Source: Kitasatospora sp. CB01950 (lineage in GTDB: Bacteria > Actinomycetota > Actinomycetes > Streptomycetales > Streptomycetaceae). Taken from it: a stretch of DNA of 64,000 nucleotides. Shown here piece by piece: positions 40,947 through 49,707 of the stretch (its first letter is position 1; the number at the start of each line of letters is the position of its first letter). The stretch lies in assembly GCF_001905465.1 (NCBI RefSeq), contig NZ_LISX01000013.1, forward strand, positions 97,482 through 161,481. The letters are read 5' to 3'. The position numbers and the translations under genes are program-made. The notes under the pieces were generated by a model, which saw only the letters and a program-made list of their open reading frames with translations, did not search any database and was not told where the DNA came from.

Positions 40947-41203
40947 TCAGAGCTCCTATGTGTGGGGGTGCCACAGGTGTGGGGGTGCCCGGAACCCTCA
41001 CACCCTCGCCATGCCACGGTCAACGGATCGGACAGCCCGCACCAAGGGCTGGCAAGTTCCGTCAAATGCCCGGCCCCCGGGAGACATTGGCAAAGAATTG
41101 GTACAGACCACGCCATGTACGCGGCCGGGGTGCGTTCGGTACCGTCTCGATACCGCCCCCACCCCGGGCGGACGCAGCGAAGCCTTCGGGGAGGTGGCGG
41201 CGC

Positions 41204-42598
41204 ATGCTGGAGACAACCGACCGGGTCGACACACCGGACAGCGGAAGCTGGCAGGAGTTCGGCGCACTGCTGCGCCACTGGCGCCGCCACGCCGGCTGGA
41301 CCCAGGCCCAACTCGGCGCCGCCGTCGGCTACGACCACACCGCCGTCAGCCGCCTCGAACACGGCGCCCGCCGCGCCACCCCCCGGCTCGCCCGCCGCCT
41401 CGACGAACTCCTGTGCACCAGCGGCGAACTGACCCGCTGCCACGGACGCGCCGAAACCGCCGAGGCCGACCGCCCCGCCCTGCCCGCCCACCTGCTGCGC
41501 CCCCCGCTGCCGCCCGGCGACAGCGCCGCCGCGGTCGTCGCCGCCGACCACTGGCCGACCGGCCTGCCCCACCACGACCTCCAGTGCCCGCTGCACGGCG
41601 CGGCCGGCTGCCAACTCCCGCCGCCCGCCGTCGCCCTGGCCCTGCACGCCGCGTTCCGCGACGACCCCGCCGCACCGCTCGACACCGACACCGTGCACGC
41701 CCTCGTCGCCGTCCTCGGGACCCAACTCCACAGCGCCGAACGGGCCATGGGCGAACGCGGACCCGGCGCCGTGATCGAGACCACGCTGCGCGCCGTCGTC
41801 GCCCGCCTCGTCGACGCCCCCACCCGGCACCGCCGCGTCCTCGCCCGCCTCGCCGCCGAACACGCCCACGCCGCCGGCAGCCTGCGCCTGCACGGCGGAC
41901 GCCCCGCCACCGCGATGGCCTGCTTCGACCGCGCCGTCGGCTGGGCCGCCCTGGCCGGCGACCCCGCCACCCAGGTCGCCGCCCTCAGCGACATGGCCGT
42001 CCTCGGACTGCTCGACGACGACCCCGCCTCCTCCCGCGACTACGCCCGCGAGATCCGCCGCGCCGCACCCGAACACCACTGGTCCGGCGCGCTCTCCCGG
42101 ATCGGCGAGGCCCGCGCCACCGCACTCGCCGGCGACGTCCGCGCCACCGTCCGCCACCTCGCGCTGGCCCGCCACCACCTCGACCAGCCCGAGGACGCCT
42201 CCTCCCTGGTCTCCTGGCTCGCCCCGCCCGCCCTGCGGATGCGCCTCGAATCCGGCTCCTCCGCCGCCCTGCGCGACCTCGCCGTCGCCGGCGGAGACCC
42301 CCGCCTCGCCCGCCGCGCCCTGACCGCCGCACACACCGCCCTCGACCTGCTCGGCACCGGCCAACTCCCCGCCGCCCGCGCCATGCTGACCGCCCGCATC
42401 GCCGACTGCCAGCTCTGCCAGGACGACCCGCACGCCGCCGTCGCCACCCTCGCCCCCCTCCTCGACACCCCGCCCGACGCCCTCCCCGCCCTGGTCCGCC
42501 ACGAACTGCGCGGCCTGCGCACCCGCCTCGCCGCCGGCGCCCCCCGCTGGGGCCGCACCGCCACCGAGACCGCCGCCCGGCTGGCCGCCGCGATCTGA
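41204..42598 (+). CDS. XRE-family regulator with helical repeat domain
   Basis: 464 residues; GGGGAGG lies nine bases before the ATG. The N-terminal XRE helix-turn-helix (FGALLRHWRRHAGWTQAQLGAAVGYDHTAVSRLEHGARRATPRLARRLDELL) is followed by a Cys/His patch (HDLQCPLHGAAGCQL) and a ~300-residue all-helical TPR-like region, the layout of large Streptomyces regulators that may sense peptides or partner proteins. It is divergent from the M4-M28 peptidase gene by 257 bp and could regulate it; that link is inference. A hairpin follows. Confidence 0.85.
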   Translation: MLETTDRVDTPDSGSWQEFGALLRHWRRHAGWTQAQLGAAVGYDHTAVSRLEHGARRATPRLARRLDELLCTSGELTRCHGRAETAEADRPALPAHLLRPPLPPGDSAAAVVAADHWPTGLPHHDLQCPLHGAAGCQLPPPAVALALHAAFRDDPAAPLDTDTVHALVAVLGTQLHSAERAMGERGPGAVIETTLRAVVARLVDAPTRHRRVLARLAAEHAHAAGSLRLHGGRPATAMACFDRAVGWAALAGDPATQVAALSDMAVLGLLDDDPASSRDYAREIRRAAPEHHWSGALSRIGEARATALAGDVRATVRHLALARHHLDQPEDASSLVSWLAPPALRMRLESGSSAALRDLAVAGGDPRLARRALTAAHTALDLLGTGQLPAARAMLTARIADCQLCQDDPHAAVATLAPLLDTPPDALPALVRHELRGLRTRLAAGAPRWGRTATETAARLAAAI

Positions 42599-42605
42599 CC
42601 ACGAC

Positions 42606-42636
42606 TCCCTCCGTGCCGTGACGATCCACGGAGGGA
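42606..42636. terminator. Hairpin between the XRE gene and the convergent MFS gene
   Basis: A 10-bp perfect stem (TCCCTCCGTG and its complement) with an 11-nt loop begins eight bases after the XRE stop. Confidence 0.7.
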
Positions 42637-42679
42637 CGGCGTTCCGGTCGGCGGTGGCCCCTCGGGAGACGCACCGTTC

Positions 42680-44368
42680 CTAGGTGTGGAGCCGGCCGGC
42701 GTCGATCGCGGCGTTCGATGCCGCTTCGGCGGGTTGGCGCCCTCCCCGCTGCCGGGTGCCCTGGCCGGGCCGGGGGACGAGGAAGGTCGCCAGCATGCCG
42801 AGGACGAGCAGCGCGGCACAGGTCCAGCCGCTGATCCGGACCGCGTGGGACATGGCGTCGCGGGCGGCGTCGGCGGCGGACGCCGTCCGCGGGTCGTTGC
42901 CGAGCCCGGAGATCATCGCGCCGGCGCTGTCGGAGACCGCCGAGGACAGCTGGTCGGCGGTGGCCCCGGGTGTTCCCAGCCGGACGAGCCGGTGCGACAG
43001 GTCGGAGGCCAGTGCCGTGAAGAACGTCGAGGTCAGGACCGCAATACCGAGTGCGGAGCCGAGTTGGCGTGCGGCGCTCTGGATCCCGGAGCCCTGGCCG
43101 GCCTGCCACGGCGGCACGTCGGCCAGGACCACGTCGGTGATCCGGGCCGTGGCGAAGCCGACCCCCATGCCGTACAGGAACAGGGCGATGGCGATGACCC
43201 ACCACTGGGAGTCGCGGTCGGCCAGCAGGCCGAACACCGGCAGGCCGGCGGCCTCCAGGGCCAGGCCGATCCGGACCAGGCCGAGCGGCCCGATCCGCTC
43301 GGCCATGCCGAAGCTCGCGCCGCTCGCGAAGAAGCTGCCGACCGCGACGACGAAGACCAGTAGCCCGGTCCGGAGCGGGGAGTAACCCAGGGCGTACTGG
43401 AGCCACAGCGGCAGCACGGCGAGCATGCCGAACTCGGCCAGGGCGATGACGAGTGTCGCGAGGTTGCCCGTGCTGAAGGACTTGATGGCGAACAGCGAAG
43501 TGTCCATCAGCGGCGCCGTGCCGTTGCCCCGGGTGCGCCGCACCTGGAGGAACAGGAAGAGGGCGAGACACACCACCGCGACGATCAGGGAGACCGGAAC
43601 GACCGACAGGCCCGTGCCGTCCCCGAAAGGGCCGAAGTCCTTGCGCGGTTCCCACCACCCGTAATTGCGTCCCTCGATCAGCGCGAACGCGAGAAGACCG
43701 AGGCCCAGCACCGACGCCACCGCGCCGCCGGCGTCGATTCGTCCCGGTCGGCGGAGGGAGGGCCGGAGAAACCTCATGACGCCGACGAGGATCAGCACGA
43801 CGACCGCGATGTTGATGCCGAACGCCCACCGCCAGGAGTAGTCGGCGAGCCGGCCACCCAGCAGCGGTCCGACTGCGGCGGCCGCCCCGATCGTCGATCC
43901 CCAGACGGCGAACGCCTTGCCGCGGTCCGGACCCCGGAAGGTCAGATTGAGCAGCGCCAGCGAGGTCGGCATGACGATCGCGCCCCCGACACCCTGCGCG
44001 ATCCGGCCGGCGATCAACAGCTCCCCGGTGGGCGACACCGCCGCGGCGACGCTGGCCAGCCCGAAGACCACGGTCCCGACCATGAACAGCCTGCGCGCTC
44101 CCAGGATGTCCGAGAGACGGCCCATCACCAGCAGCAGGGCGGCCAGGACGATCGCGTAGGACTCCTGGATCCACTGGGCGCCGAAGGCGGAGAGCTCCAG
44201 GTCGTCGATGATCGGCGGCATCACCACATTGACGATGGTGAAGTCCACGACCACCAGCGAGACGCCGAGGGAAATGGCGACCAGGCCCCACCAGGCGCGC
44301 CGATCGGCGGGCGAGGCCCGAGCCGGGTTCTCGGGCACAGCATTTTCGGGCACAGCCTTCTCGGACAC
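42680..44368 (-). CDS. DHA2-type MFS multidrug transporter
   Basis: 562 residues from the GTG at 44368 (CGGAAG eight bases upstream); a second GTG at 44401 would add 11 residues. Fourteen helices. Motif A (GRLSDILGARRLFMVG), motif B (IAGRIAQGVGGAIVMP) and motif C (GSTIGAAAAVGPLLGGRLAD) are intact, with Asp-bearing helix 1 (VVVDFTIVNVVMPPI). The N-terminus carries repeated AVPEN and the C-terminus ends in a cytoplasmic tail. It is divergent from a WYL regulator with 159 bp between the starts, which probably controls its expression in response to a toxic compound. Confidence 0.92.
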   Translation of the reverse strand: MSEKAVPENAVPENPARASPADRRAWWGLVAISLGVSLVVVDFTIVNVVMPPIIDDLELSAFGAQWIQESYAIVLAALLLVMGRLSDILGARRLFMVGTVVFGLASVAAAVSPTGELLIAGRIAQGVGGAIVMPTSLALLNLTFRGPDRGKAFAVWGSTIGAAAAVGPLLGGRLADYSWRWAFGINIAVVVLILVGVMRFLRPSLRRPGRIDAGGAVASVLGLGLLAFALIEGRNYGWWEPRKDFGPFGDGTGLSVVPVSLIVAVVCLALFLFLQVRRTRGNGTAPLMDTSLFAIKSFSTGNLATLVIALAEFGMLAVLPLWLQYALGYSPLRTGLLVFVVAVGSFFASGASFGMAERIGPLGLVRIGLALEAAGLPVFGLLADRDSQWWVIAIALFLYGMGVGFATARITDVVLADVPPWQAGQGSGIQSAARQLGSALGIAVLTSTFFTALASDLSHRLVRLGTPGATADQLSSAVSDSAGAMISGLGNDPRTASAADAARDAMSHAVRISGWTCAALLVLGMLATFLVPRPGQGTRQRGGRQPAEAASNAAIDAGRLHT

Positions 44369-44527
44369 GGCGTTCTTCCGTTCTGTTCGACGGGGGTGCA
44401 CCCGGTTCGGTCGCCGAGGGCGAGGCAGGGGGTGCCGGGGAGGCGTCCGGCCTCCGAGCCAGTGGCACCCTGCCAGCAGAAGAGGACGTAATCTGACCGC
44501 TACTCACACCAATCCGGAGGGCAGTCC

Positions 44528-45517
44528 GTGATCGCCAACCGAACGCTGGAGCTGCTCAGCCTGCTTCAGGCCCAGAAGGAGTGGACCGGCGACGGTCTGG
44601 CCGAGCGGCTGGGGGTGTCCCCGCGGACGGTCCGGCGCGACATCAACCGACTGCGCGAACTGGGCTATCCCGTCACGGCGCGCAAAGGCCCCTCCGGCTT
44701 CTACCGGCTGTCCCGCGGAGCGCGGCTGCCCCCGCTGATCGTCGACGACGAGCAGGCCGTCGCCATCGCGCTGGCCCTGCAGACGGCTCCGGCCTCGGTG
44801 ATCGGCATGGGGGACGCCACGAAGCGGGCGCTGAACTCCATCAAGGAGCTGCTGCCTCCCCACCTGGCCCGCAGGCTGGCGACCTTCTCGGTCGAACAGC
44901 TGGAGAACGCCTGGGAGTTGGCCCCGCCCCAGGTCGATCCCGCGCTGCTGGCGCAGCTGAGCGCCGCCGCGCAGCAGCGCGAGCTGGTGCGGTTCGCCTA
45001 CCGGTCCGTCGACCGCGACCCGGTGGACGACGAGGTTCTGGTCGAACCCCATCGGCTCGTCGTCTGGTCCGGGCGCTGGTATCTGGTGGGGTACGACCGG
45101 CGCGGGAACTCCTGGCACACCTATCGGCTCGACCGCATCGGGCAACTGACCTCCACCGCCTGGCGGTTCGGTCCCCGTGATGTGCCGGAGGCGGACCTCA
45201 CCCGCTTCGTCCAGCTCCAGCCCGACCGGGGGGACGCCGCGGACACCTGGCCGTGCTGGGGCACCGTCCTGATGGAGTGCCCCGCGACGTTGGTGGCGAA
45301 GTGGGCTCCGGGCACGGCGAGCTTCGAAGCGATCGACGAGCGGATCACCCGGATCCGGATGGGGGCGTGGTCCTGGTCGGGGCTCATCGGTTTCCTCATC
45401 ACCTTCAACTGCCCGTTCACCGTCGAAGGACCGCCCGAACTCGCCGAAGCGGCCCGCCAGGTGATCGGCCGCCTCGACGCCGCCGCGCATGACGCCCCCT
45501 CCGGGCGGGGATTATGA
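44528..45517 (+). CDS. WYL-domain transcriptional regulator
   Basis: 329 residues from a GTG with GGAGGG. The HTH (NRTLELLSLLQAQKEWTGDGLAERLGVSPRTVRRDINRLRELG) and wing (RKGPSGFYRLSRGARLPPL) lead into a WYL domain (FAYRSVDRDPVDDEVLVEPHRLVVWSGRWYLVGYD) and a WCX dimer domain. It lies divergent to the DHA2 exporter gene and is the probable regulator. The final residues (APSGRGL) follow a typical helix end. Confidence 0.92.
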   Translation: MIANRTLELLSLLQAQKEWTGDGLAERLGVSPRTVRRDINRLRELGYPVTARKGPSGFYRLSRGARLPPLIVDDEQAVAIALALQTAPASVIGMGDATKRALNSIKELLPPHLARRLATFSVEQLENAWELAPPQVDPALLAQLSAAAQQRELVRFAYRSVDRDPVDDEVLVEPHRLVVWSGRWYLVGYDRRGNSWHTYRLDRIGQLTSTAWRFGPRDVPEADLTRFVQLQPDRGDAADTWPCWGTVLMECPATLVAKWAPGTASFEAIDERITRIRMGAWSWSGLIGFLITFNCPFTVEGPPELAEAARQVIGRLDAAAHDAPSGRGL

Positions 45518-45549
45518 TCGCCTGATTCACCGATCCCGAGGAGGCAGCC

Positions 45550-45927
45550 ATGGGCGCAGCAGACGATCGCGAGCCGGAGATCTCGGACGCGGACCTGCTC
45601 GACGTCGCCGACAATCCGTCGCAGGCCGCGGAGTTGCACCGGGCGCTGCGGACGATCGCGAAGACGGACGGCGTCGGGCCGGAGCTCCAGCAGATGGCCC
45701 GGGAGGTGCTGAGCGGGCGGATCGGGATGCGGGACGTGGTGGAGTCCGACCGGTACCTCTCGGCGATCGGCGCGCGGCTCGGCGAGATGCGGACCGCGGC
45801 GGAGAACCTGTCGCCGGAGGAGCGCGCCGAGTCCGAGAAGCGGGCGGTCAAGCTGCGTGAGCAGTCCGAGGCGGAGTACGGGCCGGACGAGCCCGAGGAG
45901 TGGGAGCGCCCGCGCGAGGAGCGCTGA
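45550..45927 (+). CDS. Small conserved helical protein
   Basis: 125 residues with a strong GAGGAGG before the ATG. It is almost entirely charged amphipathic helix (SDADLLDVADNPSQAAELHRALRTIAK, REVLSGRIGMRDVVESDRYLSAIGARLGEMR, EERAESEKRAVKLREQSEAEYG) and very acidic at the C-terminus. It has no signal or membrane segment. I recognise it only as a Streptomyces hypothetical. Its stop lies in a 13-bp palindrome joined to the convergent TetR gene. Confidence 0.7.
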   Translation: MGAADDREPEISDADLLDVADNPSQAAELHRALRTIAKTDGVGPELQQMAREVLSGRIGMRDVVESDRYLSAIGARLGEMRTAAENLSPEERAESEKRAVKLREQSEAEYGPDEPEEWERPREER

Positions 45928-45937
45928 CGGTGCGTCA
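45925..45937. repeat. 13-bp stop-stop palindrome between convergent genes
   Basis: TGACGGTGCGTCA holds both opposing TGA codons (45925-45927 and 45935-45937), with the same spacing as at 9168 and 49695. Confidence 0.75.
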
Positions 45938-46552
45938 GTCCGGCCGCACGGCCGAGGCGACGGTCGCTTCGAGCGCGGCCAGCGCCTCGGCCGAGGTGAA
46001 CCGGCCGGACTCGACCTGGTCGCCCGCGGCGAGGATCAGCGTGTAGACACTGGTGACCAGCCAGTGGGCGGGCAGGTCGGCACGGAGGACGCCCTCGTCC
46101 TGCCCGCGGGTGATCAACTGCTCGACGGTGGCGAGGATGTCGGCATGCCGGTCCTCGACGGTCTCCGCGGGCAGGGCGCGACGGGCGGCGTGCAGCATCC
46201 GCAGGTTGCGGTCGAGCAGCTGCCAGGACGAACGCAGCAGGGTGCGCAGGGCCTGGTCGGCCGGAGAGTCCGCCAGGTTCTGGGCCGCGACAGTGGCCGT
46301 GACCTCGCGCAGCGCACGGTCCATCAACTCGCCGAGCAGCGCCTCCCGGGACGGGAAGTGCGCGTACAGGGTGACCCTGCCGACGCCCGCCGCAGCGGCG
46401 ATCTCGGTCATGCTGGCCTGCGGGTCACGGGCGAAGCAGCCGGCGGCGGCGGCCAGGATCGCGGCGATGTTGCGTTCGGCGTCGGCCCGCCGGGCCTGGC
46501 CGGAGCCGCCCCGCCGGGTGGGCGCGGCGGCGCGGCGCTGGTCGGAGTCCAT
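45935..46552 (-). CDS. TetR-family regulator
   Basis: 205 residues. The DNA-binding domain is AERNIAAILAAAAGCFARDPQASMTEIAAAAGVGRVTLYAHFPSREALLGELMDRAL. The C-terminal ligand domain is all helical. A basic N-terminal extension (RRAAAPTRRGGSGQARRADA) precedes the HTH. There is no divergent partner gene: 555 bp of apparently empty DNA follow upstream, so its target is unclear. Confidence 0.9.
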   Translation of the reverse strand: MDSDQRRAAAPTRRGGSGQARRADAERNIAAILAAAAGCFARDPQASMTEIAAAAGVGRVTLYAHFPSREALLGELMDRALREVTATVAAQNLADSPADQALRTLLRSSWQLLDRNLRMLHAARRALPAETVEDRHADILATVEQLITRGQDEGVLRADLPAHWLVTSVYTLILAAGDQVESGRFTSAEALAALEATVASAVRPD

Positions 46553-47107
46553 GGTGGGAAGTCTAGGCCCGTCTCCTGCGGACCCCCGGAGGGCTCCTTC
46601 CGGGCCCGGAGCGGCTTGGAGACTCCGGTGGTACGGGGGAGGCCGGCGGCGACCTCGAAGGTGCGCCGGCAAGTGCGGGTCGAGCGGGAAAACGGCCCGA
46701 CTGCGCGCAGTGCATGGGTGGTCGGGGCAGGGACGCCGGCCTCGACCCGGGGAGCTACCTGCTGGTCCGGGCAGGCCAGGTGGAACGGTCCGCGCACGCC
46801 GTTCGACCCGGTGGCCCGGGAGACCTTCCCGCCGAGCCCGGACGGGCCGGTCAACTGGCTGGGGCAGGAGGGTGGTTGGCCCGCCCGCGTGGTCGCACGC
46901 ACCGGCCCGGTCGGGGTTGAGCGGAGGGCACGGTGTGCGCCGCCGGTTGCAGGTGTGCCTCTCGGCCGGGCGGCACGTGACGCCGGGATCTCCTTTCCGG
47001 GCCCCGGGGAGCTGCGGTGGCCGTACGGGCGTTGCCGGCAGGCCACCCGACTGCGCCCGGCGTGCGACCGGTTGGCTGCTCCGCCCGGGGCCCCGGCCCG
47101 GGGCGTT
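46553..47107. other. 555-bp stretch without a recognisable gene
   Basis: Frames on both strands are open for long distances but show no domain, ribosome binding site or start in context. A GCCCCG/CGGGGC hairpin near 47087-47103 may terminate the MFS transcript arriving from the right. The stretch could be a decayed gene that once lay divergent to the TetR regulator. Confidence 0.5.
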
Positions 47108-48538
47108 TCAGTGGGCGTGCATGCCCGCCGGGTGCTGGGCGCGGCCCGGGGGGATCAGGGTCGGGGCGAGGGCGGCCGTCAGGAGGGCGACGGCGGCGAG
47201 GAGGAGGTGGGCGGTGGGGAAGCCGGCGGAGGTGTGGGCGGCGATGCCCGGGGCGGCGGCGGTGGAGACCAGGGCGATGCCGATCGCGCCGCCGACCTCG
47301 TGGAAGGTGTTGACGACGCCGGAGGCCACGCCCGCCTCGTGGTGGGAGGCGTCGCCGAGGGCGGTGGTGGTCGCGCAGACCAGGACCGGCACCACCCCGA
47401 ACGCGGCGACGGTGAGCCCGGCGACCGTCCAGGCCGGGCCGTCGGTGAGGGCGAGGAGCAGACTTCCGGCCGCCGCGAGCAGCAGGCCGCCGGCGGCGAC
47501 GGCGCGGACGCTCGCGCGGGCCAGCAGATGACCCGTCAGGTGGGCGGCGACGGCGGTGCCGGCCGCCATCGGCAGGACCAGCGCGCCGGTGGCGAGCGCC
47601 GAGAGGTGGCGGACCTCCTGCAGGTAGAGCGAGCCGAGGAAGACCAGGCCGAGCAGCAGCACGGTGGCCACCAGCATCAGCAGCGACCCGGCGGCGACCG
47701 GACGGCGGGCCAGCACGCGGACGTCCAGCAGCGGGGCGGCCGTGCGCCGCTCGACCACCGCGAACAGGACGTACAGCGCGGCGGCGCCGAGCAGCGGCAG
47801 CAGCACGTCGGCCGAACTCCAGCCGCTGTCACCGGCGTTGACCAGTCCGAGGACGAGCGCGCCGGTGGCGGCGGTGACCAGCAGCGCCCCGGGCAGGTCG
47901 ACGTGTCGCCCGCCGGTCGGCGGCGCGGCGGGGAGCAGGGCGGGCAGGGCGGCGAGGAGGCCGAGGCCGACCGGCAGGTTGACGAAGAACACCCAGTGCC
48001 AGCCGGGGCCGGCGGTGAGGAGGCCGCCGAGCATCGCGCCGGCCGCGAAGCCGATTCCGCCGAGCATCGCCCACACGCCCAGCGCCCGGGTGCGTTCCGG
48101 CCCGTCGAAGCTACGGGTCAGCGCGGTCAGCGCGGCCGGCGACACCAGGGCCGCACCCACCCCCTGCGCCGCGCGCCCGGCCAGCAGCAGGACCGGACCG
48201 TCGGCCAGCCCGGCCGTCAACGAGGCCGCGGTGAACAGGACCAGACCGGCCGTCAGCATCCGGCGCGCCCCGAACGCGTCGGCCAGGCGGCCGCCCAGCA
48301 GCATCAGTCCGCCGAAGCAGAGCGTGTACGCGGTGACCGCCCAGGTCAGCGCGGAGCGGCCGAGGTGCAGGTCGGCGCCGATCGCGGGCAGCGCGACGTT
48401 GATCACCGTGACGTCCACGATCAGCATGAACTGGGCCAGGCAGAGCACCCCCAGCAGCAGCCGCCGGCGCGGGTGCGCCGCGGGCCGGTGGGGCGAGGGC
48501 CGGTGGGGCGGGGACGGTCGGTGTGCGGTGCCGTGCAT
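47108..48538 (-). CDS. DHA2/EmrB-type MFS exporter
   Basis: 476 residues; 14 predicted helices. Helix 1 (LCLAQFMLIVDVTVINVALPAIG), motif A (GGRLADAFGARRMLTAGL), motif B (AGRAAQGVGAALVSPAAL) and motif C (GGIGFAAGAMLGGLLTAGPGW) are clear. Both tails are His/Pro-rich (RPSPPHRPSPHRP and HPAGMHAH), which might bind metal. Two copies of a 24-bp palindromic operator lie in the 115-bp gap to the TetR gene upstream on the same strand, so the TetR protein almost certainly represses this exporter. Confidence 0.92.
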   Translation of the reverse strand: MHGTAHRPSPPHRPSPHRPAAHPRRRLLLGVLCLAQFMLIVDVTVINVALPAIGADLHLGRSALTWAVTAYTLCFGGLMLLGGRLADAFGARRMLTAGLVLFTAASLTAGLADGPVLLLAGRAAQGVGAALVSPAALTALTRSFDGPERTRALGVWAMLGGIGFAAGAMLGGLLTAGPGWHWVFFVNLPVGLGLLAALPALLPAAPPTGGRHVDLPGALLVTAATGALVLGLVNAGDSGWSSADVLLPLLGAAALYVLFAVVERRTAAPLLDVRVLARRPVAAGSLLMLVATVLLLGLVFLGSLYLQEVRHLSALATGALVLPMAAGTAVAAHLTGHLLARASVRAVAAGGLLLAAAGSLLLALTDGPAWTVAGLTVAAFGVVPVLVCATTTALGDASHHEAGVASGVVNTFHEVGGAIGIALVSTAAAPGIAAHTSAGFPTAHLLLAAVALLTAALAPTLIPPGRAQHPAGMHAH

Positions 48539-48553
48539 GGTCGGACCCCCATT

Positions 48554-48622
48554 AACTCGAACAGTAGTGTACGGGTTAATGGATACCGGAAAACCTCGAA
48601 CTTGAACAGTAGTGTTCGAGTT
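48554..48622. promoter_or_regulatory. Two 24-bp TetR-type operators
   Basis: Copies at 48554-48577 and 48599-48622 share arms AACTYGAACA and TGTWCGRGTT around an invariant GTAG. Centres are 45 bp apart, about four helical turns, favouring cooperative binding. They lie between the TetR gene (48654) and the exporter start (48538). Confidence 0.85.
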
Positions 48623-48653
48623 CGAGCGGATTTCCGAGGATCTCCCGGCCGGC

Positions 48654-49253
48654 TCAGACGAGTTGGACCAGCGCCCGGGCCGCGTCCGCGAAGAACTGCT
48701 CGTCGGCGGTGTCGGCGAGGCCCAGCACCACGCCCTGGGTGAGGCCGACGAACAGCGGCCGCAGCGCGCCGACCAGGCGCTGCGCCTGATCCGCCGTCAC
48801 CGTGCCGGCACCGTGCGCCCGGCCGGCGAACAGCCCCACCAGCCGGTCCTCCTGGGCGCGGATCGACTCGGCCAGCCGGATGCGCAGGTCGGCGTCGTGC
48901 ACCGCCATGTCCAGCAGCGTGACCTGGAGCGAGAGGGCGGCCGTCGCGCCGGGGGCGTCGCAGCTGCGGCGGTAGTGGCGGGCGAAGGACTCGACCGCCG
49001 CCGGGAGGTCGAGCTCGCGCGGCAGGGTCTGTTCGAGCTCGGCGTAGTGCGGGCCCAGGTGGTCCGCGACGACGGCCACCACCAGGCCGTTCTTGCTGCC
49101 GAACAGCGAGTAGACCGCGCCCGTGGTCACCCCGGCCAGCTCGGCGATCTCGTCCAGGCGGGCCCGGTGGCCGTCCCGGGAGACCACCTGGAGGGCGGCG
49201 TCCAGCAGTGCCCGGCGGTTGCGTTCCTTGGCCTCGGCTCTCGTCATTCGCAT
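48654..49253 (-). CDS. TetR-family regulator of the adjacent exporter
   Basis: 199 residues. The HTH is TRAEAKERNRRALLDAALQVVSRDGHRARLDEIAELAGVTTGAVYSLFGSKNGLVVAVV. The C-terminal helices resemble drug-binding TetR proteins. It is co-directional with the DHA2 exporter 115 bp downstream and divergent from a small membrane protein gene 57 bp away; inverted repeats lie on both sides. It probably senses a compound exported by the transporter. Confidence 0.9.
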   Translation of the reverse strand: MRMTRAEAKERNRRALLDAALQVVSRDGHRARLDEIAELAGVTTGAVYSLFGSKNGLVVAVVADHLGPHYAELEQTLPRELDLPAAVESFARHYRRSCDAPGATAALSLQVTLLDMAVHDADLRIRLAESIRAQEDRLVGLFAGRAHGAGTVTADQAQRLVGALRPLFVGLTQGVVLGLADTADEQFFADAARALVQLV

Positions 49254-49284
49254 AAGAGGATTATGCTCGTAATCTCGTTACGAG
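49250..49284. promoter_or_regulatory. Two inverted repeats between TetR and a membrane protein gene
   Basis: GCATAA-GAGGA-TTATGC (49250-49266) overlaps the TetR start and CTCGTAA-N5-TTACGAG (49266-49284) follows directly. They differ from the 24-bp operators on the other side, suggesting either a second regulator or a different site class. Confidence 0.7.
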
Positions 49285-49310
49285 AAAACCGTCCAGGGAG
49301 GGGAACCCGC

Positions 49311-49697
49311 ATGGCGAGGAACATGACGATCGGGATCGTGGCCGACGGCGCCTTCAAGGTGCTGCTGGCGGCGGTGTACGGACTCGGCGCGGTGCCGGTC
49401 GGCCGCCAACTCGGCGTCGCACCATGGCTGATGATCGCCAGTGCGGTGGCGCTGCTGATCTGCGGCGAGGTCGAGATCCGGTACGTGCGGCGGCGGTCGG
49501 CCCGCACCTGCACCCGGCTGATGGTCGGCTACGACGCCGGATGGGCGCTGACCGCCGCCGTCGGGCTGCTGCTGGCCCGCAGTGGCAGCAGCGCGGGCGG
49601 CGAGGTGTGGATCGGCTACCAGCTGCTCGCGGCGCCGGTGTTCGCGGCCGTGCTGGCCCGGGGGCGGGAGGTGGGCCCGGCCGGGCAGGAAAACTGA
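49311..49697 (+). CDS. Small four-helix membrane protein
   Basis: 128 residues; AGGGAGGGG lies upstream of the ATG. Four hydrophobic segments: IGIVADGAFKVLLAAVYGLG, WLMIASAVALLICG, MVGYDAGWALTAAVGLLLA and WIGYQLLAAPVFAAVLA, joined by a basic loop (EIRYVRRRSARTCTR). This kind of gene often lies divergent to TetR regulators in Streptomyces. The function is unknown. The stop is part of a 13-bp palindrome with the next convergent gene. Confidence 0.75.
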   Translation: MARNMTIGIVADGAFKVLLAAVYGLGAVPVGRQLGVAPWLMIASAVALLICGEVEIRYVRRRSARTCTRLMVGYDAGWALTAAVGLLLARSGSSAGGEVWIGYQLLAAPVFAAVLARGREVGPAGQEN

Positions 49698-49707
49698 CGA
49701 ACCGTCA
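49695..49707. repeat. 13-bp stop-stop palindrome between convergent genes
   Basis: TGACGAACCGTCA contains the TGA of the membrane protein gene (49695-49697) and the TGA of the TetR gene (49705-49707). Confidence 0.8.

Noticed and set aside
46553..47107. Possible gene in the gap between TetR and the MFS exporter
   Set aside because: Frames on both strands show no domain, start context or periodicity beyond base composition.
45857..48742. A 961-codon plus-strand frame crossing the TetR and MFS genes
   Set aside because: It runs opposite well-supported minus-strand genes and encodes E/G/Q/R-rich low-complexity sequence.
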